Under the pieces are notes generated by a model. It did not search any database. It was not told the DNA's origin and saw nothing but the letters and a program-made list of their open reading frames with translations. Shown here one piece after another: positions 37,181 through 45,691 of a stretch of 64,000 nucleotides of DNA. Within the stretch, counting starts at the first letter, position 1, and the number at the start of each line of letters is the position of its first letter. Origin of the DNA: DAHUYF01 sp963838385 (GTDB taxonomy: Bacteria; Pseudomonadota; Alphaproteobacteria; ATCC43930; CGMCC-115725); NCBI GenBank assembly GCA_963838385.1, contig CAWIRE010000003.1:1-64000 (forward strand), in the 5' to 3' direction. The translations under genes and the position numbers were made by a program.

Positions 37181-37363
37181 GTCGCACTCCTGCCAAAGGA
37201 AGCGTGAGCCAGCCCCGTTGGATCCCCCTCGCTCCCGCTTTATTCCCGGGATCCCGAGATCCCGTCTCTGGCACATAAGTCGGCCGCCCAAGGAAATCAG
37301 CGCGCGTAAACGGTATTTCGCCCACCGGCCGATAAAAAGTACGTCATCCGAGCGGCAGGCGGG

Positions 37364-38071
37364 TCACCGCGCATAGTCGTCGTGGAGCCGCACCCAGGCC
37401 ATGGGGTGGGAGAGGCCGTCCTCGTCGCGACCCTTGGGCGCGATGTCGAGATAGTGATAGGCGCCGTTCAGCATGTCGAGCCCGCGCGCATAGCAGGAGT
37501 AGGTGTGGAAGACGGTGCCATCGTCATCGCGATAGAACGCGCTGACGCCGGGACGCTCCGAAGCGAAAGGCCGGCCCTGGCGATAGTTGTAGTAGCTGTG
37601 CCCGCTCGCCTTCTCCTCCGGCGTCTCGCTCACCTGGTAGTCGCGATTGAAATCGCTGCCGAGCGAGGAGACCCAGGCGAAGCTCCAGCCCATGCGCGCC
37701 TTGAAGGCAGCGATCTTGTCGAGCGGCGCCAGCGAGACGGCGGCGAAGGCGAGATCGCGCTGCTCGAGATGACGGAAGAAGCCGTTGAAGCCGTCGGCCC
37801 AGAACGAGCAGCTCTTGCAGGCGGCGTTCCAGCTCGGGTCGAACATCAGGTGCTGCACGATGAGCTGGTGGCGTCCGGCGAAGAGATCGGCAAGCGTCTC
37901 CTTGCCGCCGGGTCCCTCGAACACATAGGTCTTCTCGACCCGCTCCCAGGGCAGCGCGCGCCGCTCGCGGCTGAGCTCGTCGCGCAGCTGCGTGAACTCC
38001 TTTTCCTTCTCCAGAAACCGCTTGCGGGCTTCGAGCCACTCCTCTTGCGAAACCACTGCGTGCGTCGTCAT
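37364..38071 (-). CDS. DUF899 family thioredoxin-like protein
   Basis: A 235-residue protein of the DUF899 family: EWLEARKRFLEKEKEFTQLRDELSRERRALPW, YVFEG..G...LADLF.G, QHLMFDPSWNAACKSCSFWADGFNG with its conserved Cys pair, and DDGTVFHTYSCYARGLDMLNGAYHYLD. The fold is thioredoxin-like, and family function is unproven. GGAGG precedes ATG 38071. Multiple dyads at 38114-38150 just upstream suggest tight regulation, perhaps by an ArsR-type repressor, commonly linked to this family; no such gene is in the window. Confidence 0.92.
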   Translation of the reverse strand: MTTHAVVSQEEWLEARKRFLEKEKEFTQLRDELSRERRALPWERVEKTYVFEGPGGKETLADLFAGRHQLIVQHLMFDPSWNAACKSCSFWADGFNGFFRHLEQRDLAFAAVSLAPLDKIAAFKARMGWSFAWVSSLGSDFNRDYQVSETPEEKASGHSYYNYRQGRPFASERPGVSAFYRDDDGTVFHTYSCYARGLDMLNGAYHYLDIAPKGRDEDGLSHPMAWVRLHDDYAR

Positions 38072-38113
38072 GGGGCTGCCTCCGGTCAGGAAGACGGGAT
38101 GCCGCATACATTA

Positions 38114-38150
38114 TCAACCAGTATGTTGATGGTCAACGGTTATGTTGATC
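38114..38150. promoter_or_regulatory. Overlapping dyads upstream of the DUF899 gene
   Basis: ATCAAC-CAGTAT-GTTGAT (38114-38131) and GTTGA-TGG-TCAAC (38126-38138) are perfect inverted repeats that overlap, and TATGTTGAT occurs twice as a direct repeat (38123-38131 and 38142-38150, 19 bases apart). This AT-rich cluster lies 43 bases before the ATG and is a strong candidate operator. Confidence 0.6.
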
Positions 38151-38212
38151 GATGGCGCTGGCCGCGCCGGCCCGAGCCGACATGCGGCGGGAGGCGGCGA
38201 GGGCGAACAGGC

Positions 38213-39397
38213 TCAGACGACGCCGTCGCGGCGCAGCGCGTCGATGCGCTCGGGGCTGAGGCCGCACTCGCGGAGGATCGCGTCCGTGTCCGCTCCCAGC
38301 GCCGGCGCCGGGCGCTTCGGCATCTCGCCGGCGCCGACGAACGGCGCCCCAAGCATGCGGAAATCGGGCCGCGCGGGATGCGGCAGGGTCTGGATCATGC
38401 CGCGCTCGCGCGTGAAGTCGCTGTCGAGCGCGGCGGCGAGCCCGTTCACCGGCGCCGCTGGCACGCTGCCGGCGAAGCGCTCGAGCCATTCCGCCGTGGT
38501 CCGGCGCAGCAGCGCCGCGTCGAGCACCTCGGTGAGCCGCGCGCGGTTGGCGAGCCGGTCGGCGAAGCGGCGGAAATCCGCATCGTCCGCCAGTTCCGGC
38601 CGTTCGATCGCGCGGCAGAGCGCCGGCCAGAACTTCTCCTTGTTGCACATCAGGAAGATATGGCCGTCCCTGGTGCGGTAGAGCTGGCAAGGCGCCAGCG
38701 ACGGGTGGGCCGAGCGCGGCTCGCGCCGCTGCTCATGGCCTTCGTTCAGATACCAGGTGGCGAGATAGCTCAGATTCTGCAGCGCCACGTCATAGAGGCT
38801 GACATCGATGTCGCGGCCCGCCCCGCCGGCGCGCGCGGCGATGATGCCGGAGAGCAGCGCCAGCCCGGCGAAGAGGCCGGTCATGTAGTCGACAAGGGAA
38901 AGCCCCATCCGCGCCGGCGGCCCCGCGGGATCGCCGGTGAGCGCGAAATATCCCGCTTCCGCCTGCATCAGAAAATCGTAGCCCGGCCAGTTGGCGCGCG
39001 AGCCGTTGCGGCCATAGGCCGAGAGATGGGCGCAGACGATGCGGGGATTGGCGGCCTTGAGCGCCTCATAGGTGAGGCCCAGCCGCTCCGGTTGGTCGCC
39101 GCGGAGATTGTCGAGGAGACCGTCCGCGTGACGCGCCAGCGCCGCCAGCACCTCGCGCGCGGCGGGCTGCTTCAGATCGAGCGTCAGGCTGCGCTTGTTG
39201 CGGTTGAAGCTCTGGAAGAAATGGCTGTCATTGTCGCCGAGTAGAAAAGGACCGACGCGGCGCGCCATGTCGCCGCCCTCGCGCGGGTTCTCGATCTTGA
39301 TCACCTCGGCGCCGAGATCGGCGAGTTGCATCGTGCCGTAGGGGCCGGCGCCGTACTGCTCGACGGCGATGATGCGCAAGCCCTGGAGCGGCAGCAT
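38213..39397 (-). CDS. CaiB/BaiF family CoA-transferase
   Basis: A 394-residue type III CoA-transferase. The N-terminal motif LRIIAVEQYGAGPYGTMQLADLGAEVIKIENPREGGD, the RNKRSLTLDLK strand and the catalytic Asp region MGLSLVDYMTG are all present. It moves CoA between carboxylic acids. It is divergent from a MaoC hydratase gene, with about 85 bases between the starts. The pair resembles the mesaconyl-CoA/itaconate-type arrangement of a CoA-transferase with a hydratase, but the substrate cannot be fixed. Confidence 0.93.
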   Translation of the reverse strand: MLPLQGLRIIAVEQYGAGPYGTMQLADLGAEVIKIENPREGGDMARRVGPFLLGDNDSHFFQSFNRNKRSLTLDLKQPAAREVLAALARHADGLLDNLRGDQPERLGLTYEALKAANPRIVCAHLSAYGRNGSRANWPGYDFLMQAEAGYFALTGDPAGPPARMGLSLVDYMTGLFAGLALLSGIIAARAGGAGRDIDVSLYDVALQNLSYLATWYLNEGHEQRREPRSAHPSLAPCQLYRTRDGHIFLMCNKEKFWPALCRAIERPELADDADFRRFADRLANRARLTEVLDAALLRRTTAEWLERFAGSVPAAPVNGLAAALDSDFTRERGMIQTLPHPARPDFRMLGAPFVGAGEMPKRPAPALGADTDAILRECGLSPERIDALRRDGVV

Positions 39398-39482
39398 CAG
39401 AGAAGGCGCTTGGTTTGACGGCCCATGGCGCGGAAGCTAGCGTTCCGCCGCGAACAAGTCACGCTCAGCACGGGAAAGCGAC

Positions 39483-40001
39483 ATGGTGGCAAGCGCAAAG
39501 CAGGTCGGGCCCAACCGGTACCGCGAGAGCTACGGCCGCTATTACGAGGATTTCGTCATCGGCGACGTCTACGAGCACCGGCCGGGACGCACCATCAGCG
39601 AGGCCGACAACACCTGGTTCACGCTGCTGACGATGAACCAGCATCCGCTGCATTTCGATGCCGCCTATGCCGCCAAATCCGAATTCGGCCGGCCGGTGGT
39701 CAACAGCTGCCTCACTCTTTCGATCGTCGCCGGCATGAGCGTCAGCGATGTCAGCCAGAAGGCGATCGGCAATCTCGGCTGGAACGACATCCGGCTGGTG
39801 GCGCCGGTCTTCGCCGGCGACACGATCTATGCCGAATCCGAGGTGATCAGCAAACGCGAGTCCGAGAAGCGGCCGACGCAAGGCGTCGTCACCGTGCGCA
39901 CCACCGGGCGCAAGGCGGACGGCACCGTGTTCATGACCTACGAGCGCACCGTGCTGGTGCCCAAGCGCGGCCACGGCGTCGACGACCGCGCCGAGTACTG
40001 A
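39483..40001 (+). CDS. MaoC family dehydratase
   Basis: A 172-residue hot-dog-fold enoyl-CoA hydratase-like protein: YGRYYEDFVIGDVYEHRPGRTISEADNTWFTLLTMNQHPLHFDAAYA carries the Asp/His catalytic dyad region, followed by FGRPVVNSCLT. GGGAAAG precedes the ATG. With the divergent CoA-transferase it probably activates and hydrates an unsaturated acid. It converges on trpF and marks the right edge of the 29-kb block. Confidence 0.93.
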   Translation: MVASAKQVGPNRYRESYGRYYEDFVIGDVYEHRPGRTISEADNTWFTLLTMNQHPLHFDAAYAAKSEFGRPVVNSCLTLSIVAGMSVSDVSQKAIGNLGWNDIRLVAPVFAGDTIYAESEVISKRESEKRPTQGVVTVRTTGRKADGTVFMTYERTVLVPKRGHGVDDRAEY

Positions 40002-40083
40002 GCCGCGAGCGCGCGAGCGCTCGTCGGCGGCGGCGCCAGCGGTTGCGCAGCGACCGCGAAAGCCGCATCGTGCGGGCTGGCCT

Positions 40084-40725
40084 CTACAGCTCCCGCGCGC
40101 GCGCCAGGAAGGCGCCGATGCGGTCGGGATCCTTGATGCCCGGCGCGCGCTCGACGCCCGACGAGACATCGACGGCGGTGGCATGGGTGATGCGCACCGC
40201 CTCGCCGAGATTGTCCGCGGTGAGGCCGCCCGACAGCATCCAGGGCACGGGCCAGCGCCTGCCGCCCAGCAGCTCCCAGTCGAAGACCAGCCCGTTGCCG
40301 CCGGGCACGGTCGCATCCTTGGGCGGCTTGGCGTCGAACAGCAGCAGATCGGCGGCGCCGTAATAGAGCGCCGCGCGGTCGAGATCGGGAGCCGACGCCA
40401 CCGGGATCGCCTTCATCACCGGCTTGCCGAAGCGGCGCTTGGCCCAAAGCACGCGCTCGGGACTCTCCTGGCCGTGGAACTGCAGCAGGTCGAGCGGCGC
40501 GCCCGCCAGCGCCGCCTCCAGCGCCGCATCCTCGGCATCGACGAAGAGCCCGACCTTGGTGATGCCGGCCGGTACGAGCGCCGCCAGCGCCCCCGCCAAG
40601 GCCGGCGTGAGGTTGCGCCGGCTCGGCGGATAGAAGACGAATCCGACATAGCGCGCGCCGTTGCGCGCCGCCACCGCCACCCCCTCGGCGGTGGCGAGGC
40701 CGCAGATCTTGACTGCGACGCTCAC
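40084..40725 (-). CDS. trpF: Phosphoribosylanthranilate isomerase
   Basis: A 213-residue TIM-barrel enzyme of tryptophan synthesis. The catalytic Cys lies in VKICGL, with GFVFYPPSRR, VGLFVDA (catalytic Asp), LQFHGQESPE, and the phosphate loop in MLSGGLTADN. The GTG start overlaps the pyrF stop (GTGA). In most relatives trpB is next; here a 29-kb block separates them. Its final GVERAPGIKDPDRI is typical. Confidence 0.96.
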   Translation of the reverse strand: MSVAVKICGLATAEGVAVAARNGARYVGFVFYPPSRRNLTPALAGALAALVPAGITKVGLFVDAEDAALEAALAGAPLDLLQFHGQESPERVLWAKRRFGKPVMKAIPVASAPDLDRAALYYGAADLLLFDAKPPKDATVPGGNGLVFDWELLGGRRWPVPWMLSGGLTADNLGEAVRITHATAVDVSSGVERAPGIKDPDRIGAFLARAREL

Positions 40726-41417
40726 CGCGCCGCCGCCAGCATGGCGCGCGCCGCGGCGGCGGGATCGGGCGCGCCGGTGATCGGCCGGCCGATGACCAGA
40801 TAGTCGGCGCCGGCGGCGAGCGTCTCGCGCGGCCCCATGACCCGCTTCTGATCGCCCGCGGCGCGGCCGAGCAGGCGGATGCCGGGGACCACCAGCAGGA
40901 AGCTCGGGCCGCAGGCCTCGCGCAGCATGGCCACCTCGAGCGGCGAGCAGACGACGCCGTCGAGGCCGCAGTCGCGCGCCAGCAGCGCGAGGCGCCGCAC
41001 CTGATCGGCGATCGGCCCCTGCTGCCCCACCGAGGCGAGGTCCTCGTCATCGAGGCTGGTGAGCACGCTCACCCCCAGCAGCTTGAGGCGCTGCCGGTCC
41101 GGCACCGCCTGCGCCGCCGCCTCCGCCGCGGCGCGCAGCATCGCCTTGCCGCCGCTGCAATGGAGGGTGAGCAGCAGCGGCCTGAGCGCCGCGGCGGCGC
41201 GCACCGCGCCCGCCACCGTGTTGGGGATGTCGTGCAGCTTGAGATCGAGGAAGAGCGGCGCCTTGCCCGCGACCTCACGCACCCCCGCGGGCCCGTGCGC
41301 GGTGAAGAATTCGAGGCCGAGCTTGATGTTCACGGTGTTCCGCACCGCCTGGGCGAGGCTCTTCGCCTGGGCGAGGTCGGGCGTGTCGATGGCGCAGAAG
41401 ATCGGGTTCTTTTGCAT
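40722..41417 (-). CDS. pyrF: Orotidine 5'-phosphate decarboxylase
   Basis: A 231-residue TIM-barrel enzyme making UMP. The catalytic tetrad region is LFLDLKLHDIPNT. It begins FCAIDTPDLAQAKSLA and closes with VPGIRLLG and YLVIGRPITGAPDP. It is coupled to trpF by a four-base overlap and follows the cyclodeaminase gene by 12 bases. Confidence 0.97.
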   Translation of the reverse strand: MQKNPIFCAIDTPDLAQAKSLAQAVRNTVNIKLGLEFFTAHGPAGVREVAGKAPLFLDLKLHDIPNTVAGAVRAAAALRPLLLTLHCSGGKAMLRAAAEAAAQAVPDRQRLKLLGVSVLTSLDDEDLASVGQQGPIADQVRRLALLARDCGLDGVVCSPLEVAMLREACGPSFLLVVPGIRLLGRAAGDQKRVMGPRETLAAGADYLVIGRPITGAPDPAAAARAMLAAAR

Positions 41418-41429
41418 GGGCGTCTCGGG

Positions 41430-42392
41430 TCAGAGCGTCGAATGCGCGCTCGAATGCTCGATGTGCTCGAGCGCGAGCCTGGCGGCGGCGAGGTCTTCGA
41501 GCGCGGTGCCGACCGATTTGAACAACGTGATCTGGTCGTGATAGCGCCGCCCGGCGCGGTTGCCGCGCGCCAGGTCGAAGAGGTCGCCGGCGATGTCGCC
41601 CTCGTGCAGCACGCCGCTCGCCAGCGGCTGGACGATGTCGCCCGCTTCGCTGAGCGCGCCGGCGCGGGTGTCGACGAAGACGCGCGCGCGGCGGATGCAG
41701 TCGTCATCGGCCTCGCGCATCTCGGGGCGGAAGCCGCCGACGAGATCGAGATGGACGCCGAGCGGCAGCCAATGACCGGCGATCAGCGGCGTCTCGCTCA
41801 GCGTGGCGCAGCAGACGATATGCGCGCCGCGCACGGCATTGGCGAGATCAGCGGTGGCGGCGACCCGGAGGGTGCGGCGGTCGAGCCGCCGCGCCAGCTT
41901 CGCCGCCTTCTCCGGATTGCGGCCCCAGACTAGCACGCTTTTGATCGGCCGTACGCTGGCATGCGCCTCGATCAGATGGCCGGCGAGCGCGCCGGTCCCG
42001 ACCATCAGCAGCCGCTCGCAATCGGCCCGCGCCAGGTAGCTCGCGGCCAGCGCCGAGGCGGCCGCGGTGCGCCGCAGCGTCAGCGCCGGCCCGTCCATCA
42101 GCGCCAGCGTGCGGCCGGTCTGCCCGTCGAGCAGCACATAGGCGCCGCCCACCGAGGGCTCCTGCCGTGCCGCATTGTCGGGGAACACCGTCACCAGCTT
42201 GACGCCGATCTGGCGGCCCGCCTGCCAGGCCGGCATCAGCAGCAGCGACGCATCGGCCCGGCCCGGCACCGGGACGGCGTAATGCTGGCGCGTCGGCGTT
42301 TCGGCCCCGGCGCGGAACATATGCCGCAAGGCCTCGACCAGCGACGGCGGGTCGAGGGCGGCCACCACCTCCGAATATCCGAGGACGCGCAT
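41430..42392 (-). CDS. Ornithine cyclodeaminase/mu-crystallin family protein
   Basis: A 320-residue NAD-binding protein. The pattern GVKLVTVFPDN, GAYVLLDGQTGRTLALMDGPALTLRRTAAASALAASYL, the dinucleotide loop LMVGTGALAGHLIEAH, and GAHIVCCAT identify the family, whose members are ornithine cyclodeaminase, alanine dehydrogenase or ketimine reductase; the activity here is open. It lies between pyrF and lapA, a place where relatives often have no such gene. The start is ATG 42392. Confidence 0.9.
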   Translation of the reverse strand: MRVLGYSEVVAALDPPSLVEALRHMFRAGAETPTRQHYAVPVPGRADASLLLMPAWQAGRQIGVKLVTVFPDNAARQEPSVGGAYVLLDGQTGRTLALMDGPALTLRRTAAASALAASYLARADCERLLMVGTGALAGHLIEAHASVRPIKSVLVWGRNPEKAAKLARRLDRRTLRVAATADLANAVRGAHIVCCATLSETPLIAGHWLPLGVHLDLVGGFRPEMREADDDCIRRARVFVDTRAGALSEAGDIVQPLASGVLHEGDIAGDLFDLARGNRAGRRYHDQITLFKSVGTALEDLAAARLALEHIEHSSAHSTL

Positions 42393-42424
42393 GCTGGCGG
42401 AGGTAGCTGCGCCGGCCCCGCGAG

Positions 42425-42730
42425 TCAATCGCGCGGGGCGGCCGCCGGCAGGGAAGGGGCCCGCACCTTGGCCTCCATCTCGCGCTCCAGTGCCTCGATG
42501 CGCCGCTGCCGCTTGCGCGCCTCGCGTCGCCAGTGCCGGCCGTTGACCCAGGCGACCAGCTGGCCGCCGAGAAAGCCCAGCACCAGCGCGCCCAGCACCA
42601 CGAGATAGAGCGGCAGGTCGATCGGCGCCAAGGGCCAGATCCCCACCGGCACGGCATCGAGATTGGAGATCGCGAACAGGACGGCGATGATCGCGACCGG
42701 CAGCGTCACCAGCCAGTGGACGAGCTTCAC
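42425..42730 (-). CDS. lapA: Lipopolysaccharide assembly protein A domain (LapA, DUF1049)
   Basis: A 101-residue inner-membrane protein with two hydrophobic segments (VTLPVAIIAVLFAISNLDAV and LYLVVLGALVLGFLGGQLVAWV), then a basic coiled tail (REARKRQRRIEALEREMEAK). This matches LapA, which takes part in envelope assembly control. The GTG start overlaps the ihfB stop (GTGA), as usual in the rpsA-ihfB-lapA order. Confidence 0.9.
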   Translation of the reverse strand: MKLVHWLVTLPVAIIAVLFAISNLDAVPVGIWPLAPIDLPLYLVVLGALVLGFLGGQLVAWVNGRHWRREARKRQRRIEALEREMEAKVRAPSLPAAAPRD

Positions 42731-43011
42731 ATCCCCTCGTTGAGCCGCTCGCGCAGCTGCTTGCCCGTCTTGAAGAAGGGTATGTGCTTCTGCTCGACAT
42801 GGACGCTGTCGCCGGTGCGGGGATTGCGGCCCTGCCGGGCCTCGCGCCGCTTCACCGAGAAGGCGCCGAAGCCCCGGAGCTCGACCCGGTCGCCGCGCGA
42901 GAGCGCCGCCGCGATCTCGTCGAAGATGGCGGTGACGATACGCTCGACATCCCGCTGGTAGAGGTGCGGATTGCGTTCGGCCAGGCGCTGAATAAGCTCG
43001 GACTTGGTCAT
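42727..43011 (-). CDS. ihfB: Integration host factor subunit beta
   Basis: A 94-residue HU/IHF protein beginning MTKSELIQRLAERNPHL, with the DNA-arm signature GFGAFSVKRREARQGRNPRTGD and the intercalating proline. It bends DNA as a heterodimer with IhfA. ATG 43011 is chosen over the longer frame on family length. It lies downstream of rpsA and is coupled to lapA. Confidence 0.96.
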   Translation of the reverse strand: MTKSELIQRLAERNPHLYQRDVERIVTAIFDEIAAALSRGDRVELRGFGAFSVKRREARQGRNPRTGDSVHVEQKHIPFFKTGKQLRERLNEGM

Positions 43012-43130
43012 GGCCACGCTCTCGTCCTCGGCTTTGCGGGATCGTCTCCGGAGCGTGCCAAACCCTTGAGGCAGCGTCAAGAATTAGCCGTCAGTGGTCG
43101 CGGAGGGCCGAGTTGTCAGTTCTCAGTGGT

Positions 43131-43164
43131 CAGTTGTCAGTAGGCTTTCACCCACTGACAACTG
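43131..43164 (-). terminator. Hairpin and repeat cluster after rpsA
   Basis: CAGTTGTCAGT (43131-43141) pairs perfectly with ACTGACAACTG (43154-43164) around a 12-base loop, 20 bases after the rpsA stop. AGTTGTCAGT also occurs as a direct repeat at 43111-43120. It probably ends or attenuates the rpsA transcript. The same CAGTTGTCAGT-type repeat is known from scattered sites in other genomes. Confidence 0.55.
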
Positions 43165-43183
43165 AAAACTGATGACTGACGAC

Positions 43184-44905
43184 TTACTTCTCGTCCTTTT
43201 CCTTCTCGCCGCGCCGCGACAGCGCCGCGCCGAGGATGTCGCCGAGGCTCGCGCCGGAATCCGAGGAGCCGTATTCGGCCATGGCCTTCTTCTCCTCCTC
43301 GACCTCGCGCGCCTTGATCGACAGCGACAGCTTGCGCGTGGCGCGGTCGAGCGCGGTGACCTTGGCGTCGACCTTCTCGCCGACGGCGAAGCGGTCGGGC
43401 CGCTGCTCGGCGCGGTCGCGCGACAGCTCGGCCTTGCGGATGAAGCCGGGCAGGCCGTCGCCGACCGTCACCTCGATCCCGCCATCGGTCACTGCCGTGA
43501 CCGTGGTGGTGACGACGTCGCCCTTCTTCATGCTGGCGAGGTTGGATTCGAAGGGATCGCTGGCCAGCTGCTTGATGCCGAGGCTGATGCGCTCCTTCTC
43601 GACGTCGACGTCGAGCACGCGCACCTTGACCATGTCGCCCTTGTTGTAGCTCTTGATCGCCTCTTCGCCGGGCCGATTCCAGTCGAGATCCGAGAGATGC
43701 ACCATGCCGTCGATCTCGCCGGGCAGGCCCACGAACAGGCCGAACTCGGTGATGTTCTTGACCTCGCCCTCGAGCTCGGTGCCGACGGGGTTCTTCTCGA
43801 CGAAGCTCTCCCAGGGATTGGCTAGGCACTGCTTGAGCCCGAGCGAGATGCGCCGCTTCTGCGGATCGACATCGAGCACCATCACCTCGACCTCCTGGCT
43901 GGTCGAGACGATCTTGCCGGGATGCACGTTCTTCTTGGTCCAGCTCATCTCCGAGACGTGCACCAGGCCTTCGACGCCGGGCTCCAGCTCGACGAAGGCG
44001 CCGTAATCAGTGATGTTGGTGACGCGGCCCTTGAAGCGCGCGGCGGCCGGGTATTTGAGCTCGACGCCTTCCCAGGGATCGGCCTCGAGCTGCTTCATGC
44101 CGAGCGAGATGCGCTGCGTCTCGGGATTGAAGCGGATCACCTGCACCTTGACCGTCTGGCCGATATGGAGCGCTTCGGAGGGATGGTTGATGCGCCGCCA
44201 GGCGATGTCGGTGACGTGGAGCAGGCCGTCGACGCCGCCGAGATCGACGAAAGCGCCGTAATCGGTGATGTTCTTCACCACGCCGCTCAGGATCTGACCT
44301 TCCTTGAGGCTCGCCACCAGCTCCGAGCGCGCCTCGGCGCGGCTCTCCTCGAGCACGGCGCGGCGCGAGACCACGATGTTGCCGCGCGAGCGATCCATCT
44401 TGAGGATCTGGAAGGGTTGCGGGCTGCCGAGCAGCGGGGTGATGTCGCGCACCGGGCGGATGTCGACCTGGCTTCCCGGCAGGAAGGCGACGGCGCCGTT
44501 GAGATCGACGGTGAAGCCGCCCTTGACCCGGCCGAAGATGACGCCGCTCACGCGCTCATTCGCCTGGAAGCTCTTCTCGAGCAGCGTCCAGGCCTCTTCG
44601 CGTCGCGCCTTTTCGCGCGAGAGCTGCGCCTCGCCGTTCTTGTCCTCCATCCGCTCCAGGTAGACCTCGACGGTGTCGCCCGGCTTGATCTCGGCTCCCC
44701 GGCCGGGGGCGGCGAATTCCTTGAGCGGGACGCGCCCTTCGGATTTGAGGCCGACATCGATCAGCGCGGTGTCGTTCTCGATCGCGATGACGATCCCCTT
44801 GATGACGGTGCCCTCGAGCCCGGAGGCGGATCCGAGCGATTGGTCGAGCAGCGCGGCGAAGCTCTCCTTGCCGGCCTCGGACTTGGTTCTGGTAGCGACG
44901 GCCAT
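43184..44905 (-). CDS. rpsA: 30S ribosomal protein S1
   Basis: A 573-residue protein with six S1 (OB-fold) RNA-binding repeats: for example GTVIKGIVIAIENDTALIDVGLKSEGRVPLKEF in the first, then GGFTVDLNGAVAFLPGSQVD, ITDYGAFVDLGGVDGLLHVTDI, ITDYGAFVELEPGVEGLVHVSEM, ITEFGLFVGLPGEIDGMVHLSDL and a divergent sixth. It delivers mRNA to the ribosome. ATG 44905 (MAVATRTKSEAG) is chosen with GGGAGAGG upstream. It sits in the standard aroA-cmk-rpsA-ihfB order. Confidence 0.97.
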   Translation of the reverse strand: MAVATRTKSEAGKESFAALLDQSLGSASGLEGTVIKGIVIAIENDTALIDVGLKSEGRVPLKEFAAPGRGAEIKPGDTVEVYLERMEDKNGEAQLSREKARREEAWTLLEKSFQANERVSGVIFGRVKGGFTVDLNGAVAFLPGSQVDIRPVRDITPLLGSPQPFQILKMDRSRGNIVVSRRAVLEESRAEARSELVASLKEGQILSGVVKNITDYGAFVDLGGVDGLLHVTDIAWRRINHPSEALHIGQTVKVQVIRFNPETQRISLGMKQLEADPWEGVELKYPAAARFKGRVTNITDYGAFVELEPGVEGLVHVSEMSWTKKNVHPGKIVSTSQEVEVMVLDVDPQKRRISLGLKQCLANPWESFVEKNPVGTELEGEVKNITEFGLFVGLPGEIDGMVHLSDLDWNRPGEEAIKSYNKGDMVKVRVLDVDVEKERISLGIKQLASDPFESNLASMKKGDVVTTTVTAVTDGGIEVTVGDGLPGFIRKAELSRDRAEQRPDRFAVGEKVDAKVTALDRATRKLSLSIKAREVEEEKKAMAEYGSSDSGASLGDILGAALSRRGEKEKDEK

Positions 44906-45034
44906 TGCCTCTCCCACGCTTCCCTGGCTCTGCCGCCGCGCCGCCGGGAAGCGGACGGAACGCGACGGGCCGCCGACAGGGGAGGGGCGCGGCGGCATAG
45001 GCCCCGGATCCTGGCGAACCGGAAAAGCGCGGGC

Positions 45035-45691
45035 CTAGCCTCGTTGCGAGGGGCTGGCGGCGAGCTTCCGCTCGATGAAGGCGACAGCCGCGGCAAAGGC
45101 GGCATCGGCATCGAGCGTGGTCGTGTCGAGGACGAAAGCATCATCGGCCGGCACCAACGGGGCCGCCCGACGCTGGCTGTCGCGCGCGTCGCGATCCTTC
45201 ATGTCCTGCAGGACGGCCTCGTATATAGCGGCCTCGCCGGCTTCCCGCAACTCCCGGGCTCGCCGTGCCGCCCGCGCCTCCGGGGTGGCGGTGATGAAGA
45301 GCTTGGCGGCAGCCTCCGGGCAGATCACCGTGCCGACGTCGCGCCCGTCCAGCACCGCTCCGGGCTGGCCGCCCGGGGGATGGCGGGCGAAGTCGCGCTG
45401 GAAGGCGAGCAGCGCCTGGCGCACCGCCGGGATCGCAGCCACCACCGAGGCGGCCTGCGCCACCCCCTCGTCGCGCAGCCGCGGGTCGGCGAGGTCGCCG
45501 GCCTGGACCGCCGCCGCCGCCGCGGCCGCTGCCGCGGGGTCGGCGGGATCGCCGCCGTCTGCCAGCACGCGCCGCGCCACGGCGCGGTAGAGGCCGCCGG
45601 TATCGAGATGCGCCAGGCCGAAATGTCGGGCCAGCCGCCGCGCCAGCGTGCCCTTGCCCGAGGCGGCCGGCCCGTCGATGGCGATGATCAT
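45035..45691 (-). CDS. cmk: Cytidylate kinase
   Basis: A 218-residue NMP kinase phosphorylating CMP and dCMP. The P-loop IDGPAASGKGTLARRLA, the substrate motif LDTGGLYRA, GRDVGTVICPEA and the lid region ARRARELRE are all there. An alanine-rich stretch lies at about residues 53-63. Its ATG overlaps the aroA stop (ATGA). Confidence 0.97.
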   Translation of the reverse strand: MIIAIDGPAASGKGTLARRLARHFGLAHLDTGGLYRAVARRVLADGGDPADPAAAAAAAAAVQAGDLADPRLRDEGVAQAASVVAAIPAVRQALLAFQRDFARHPPGGQPGAVLDGRDVGTVICPEAAAKLFITATPEARAARRARELREAGEAAIYEAVLQDMKDRDARDSQRRAAPLVPADDAFVLDTTTLDADAAFAAAVAFIERKLAASPSQRG

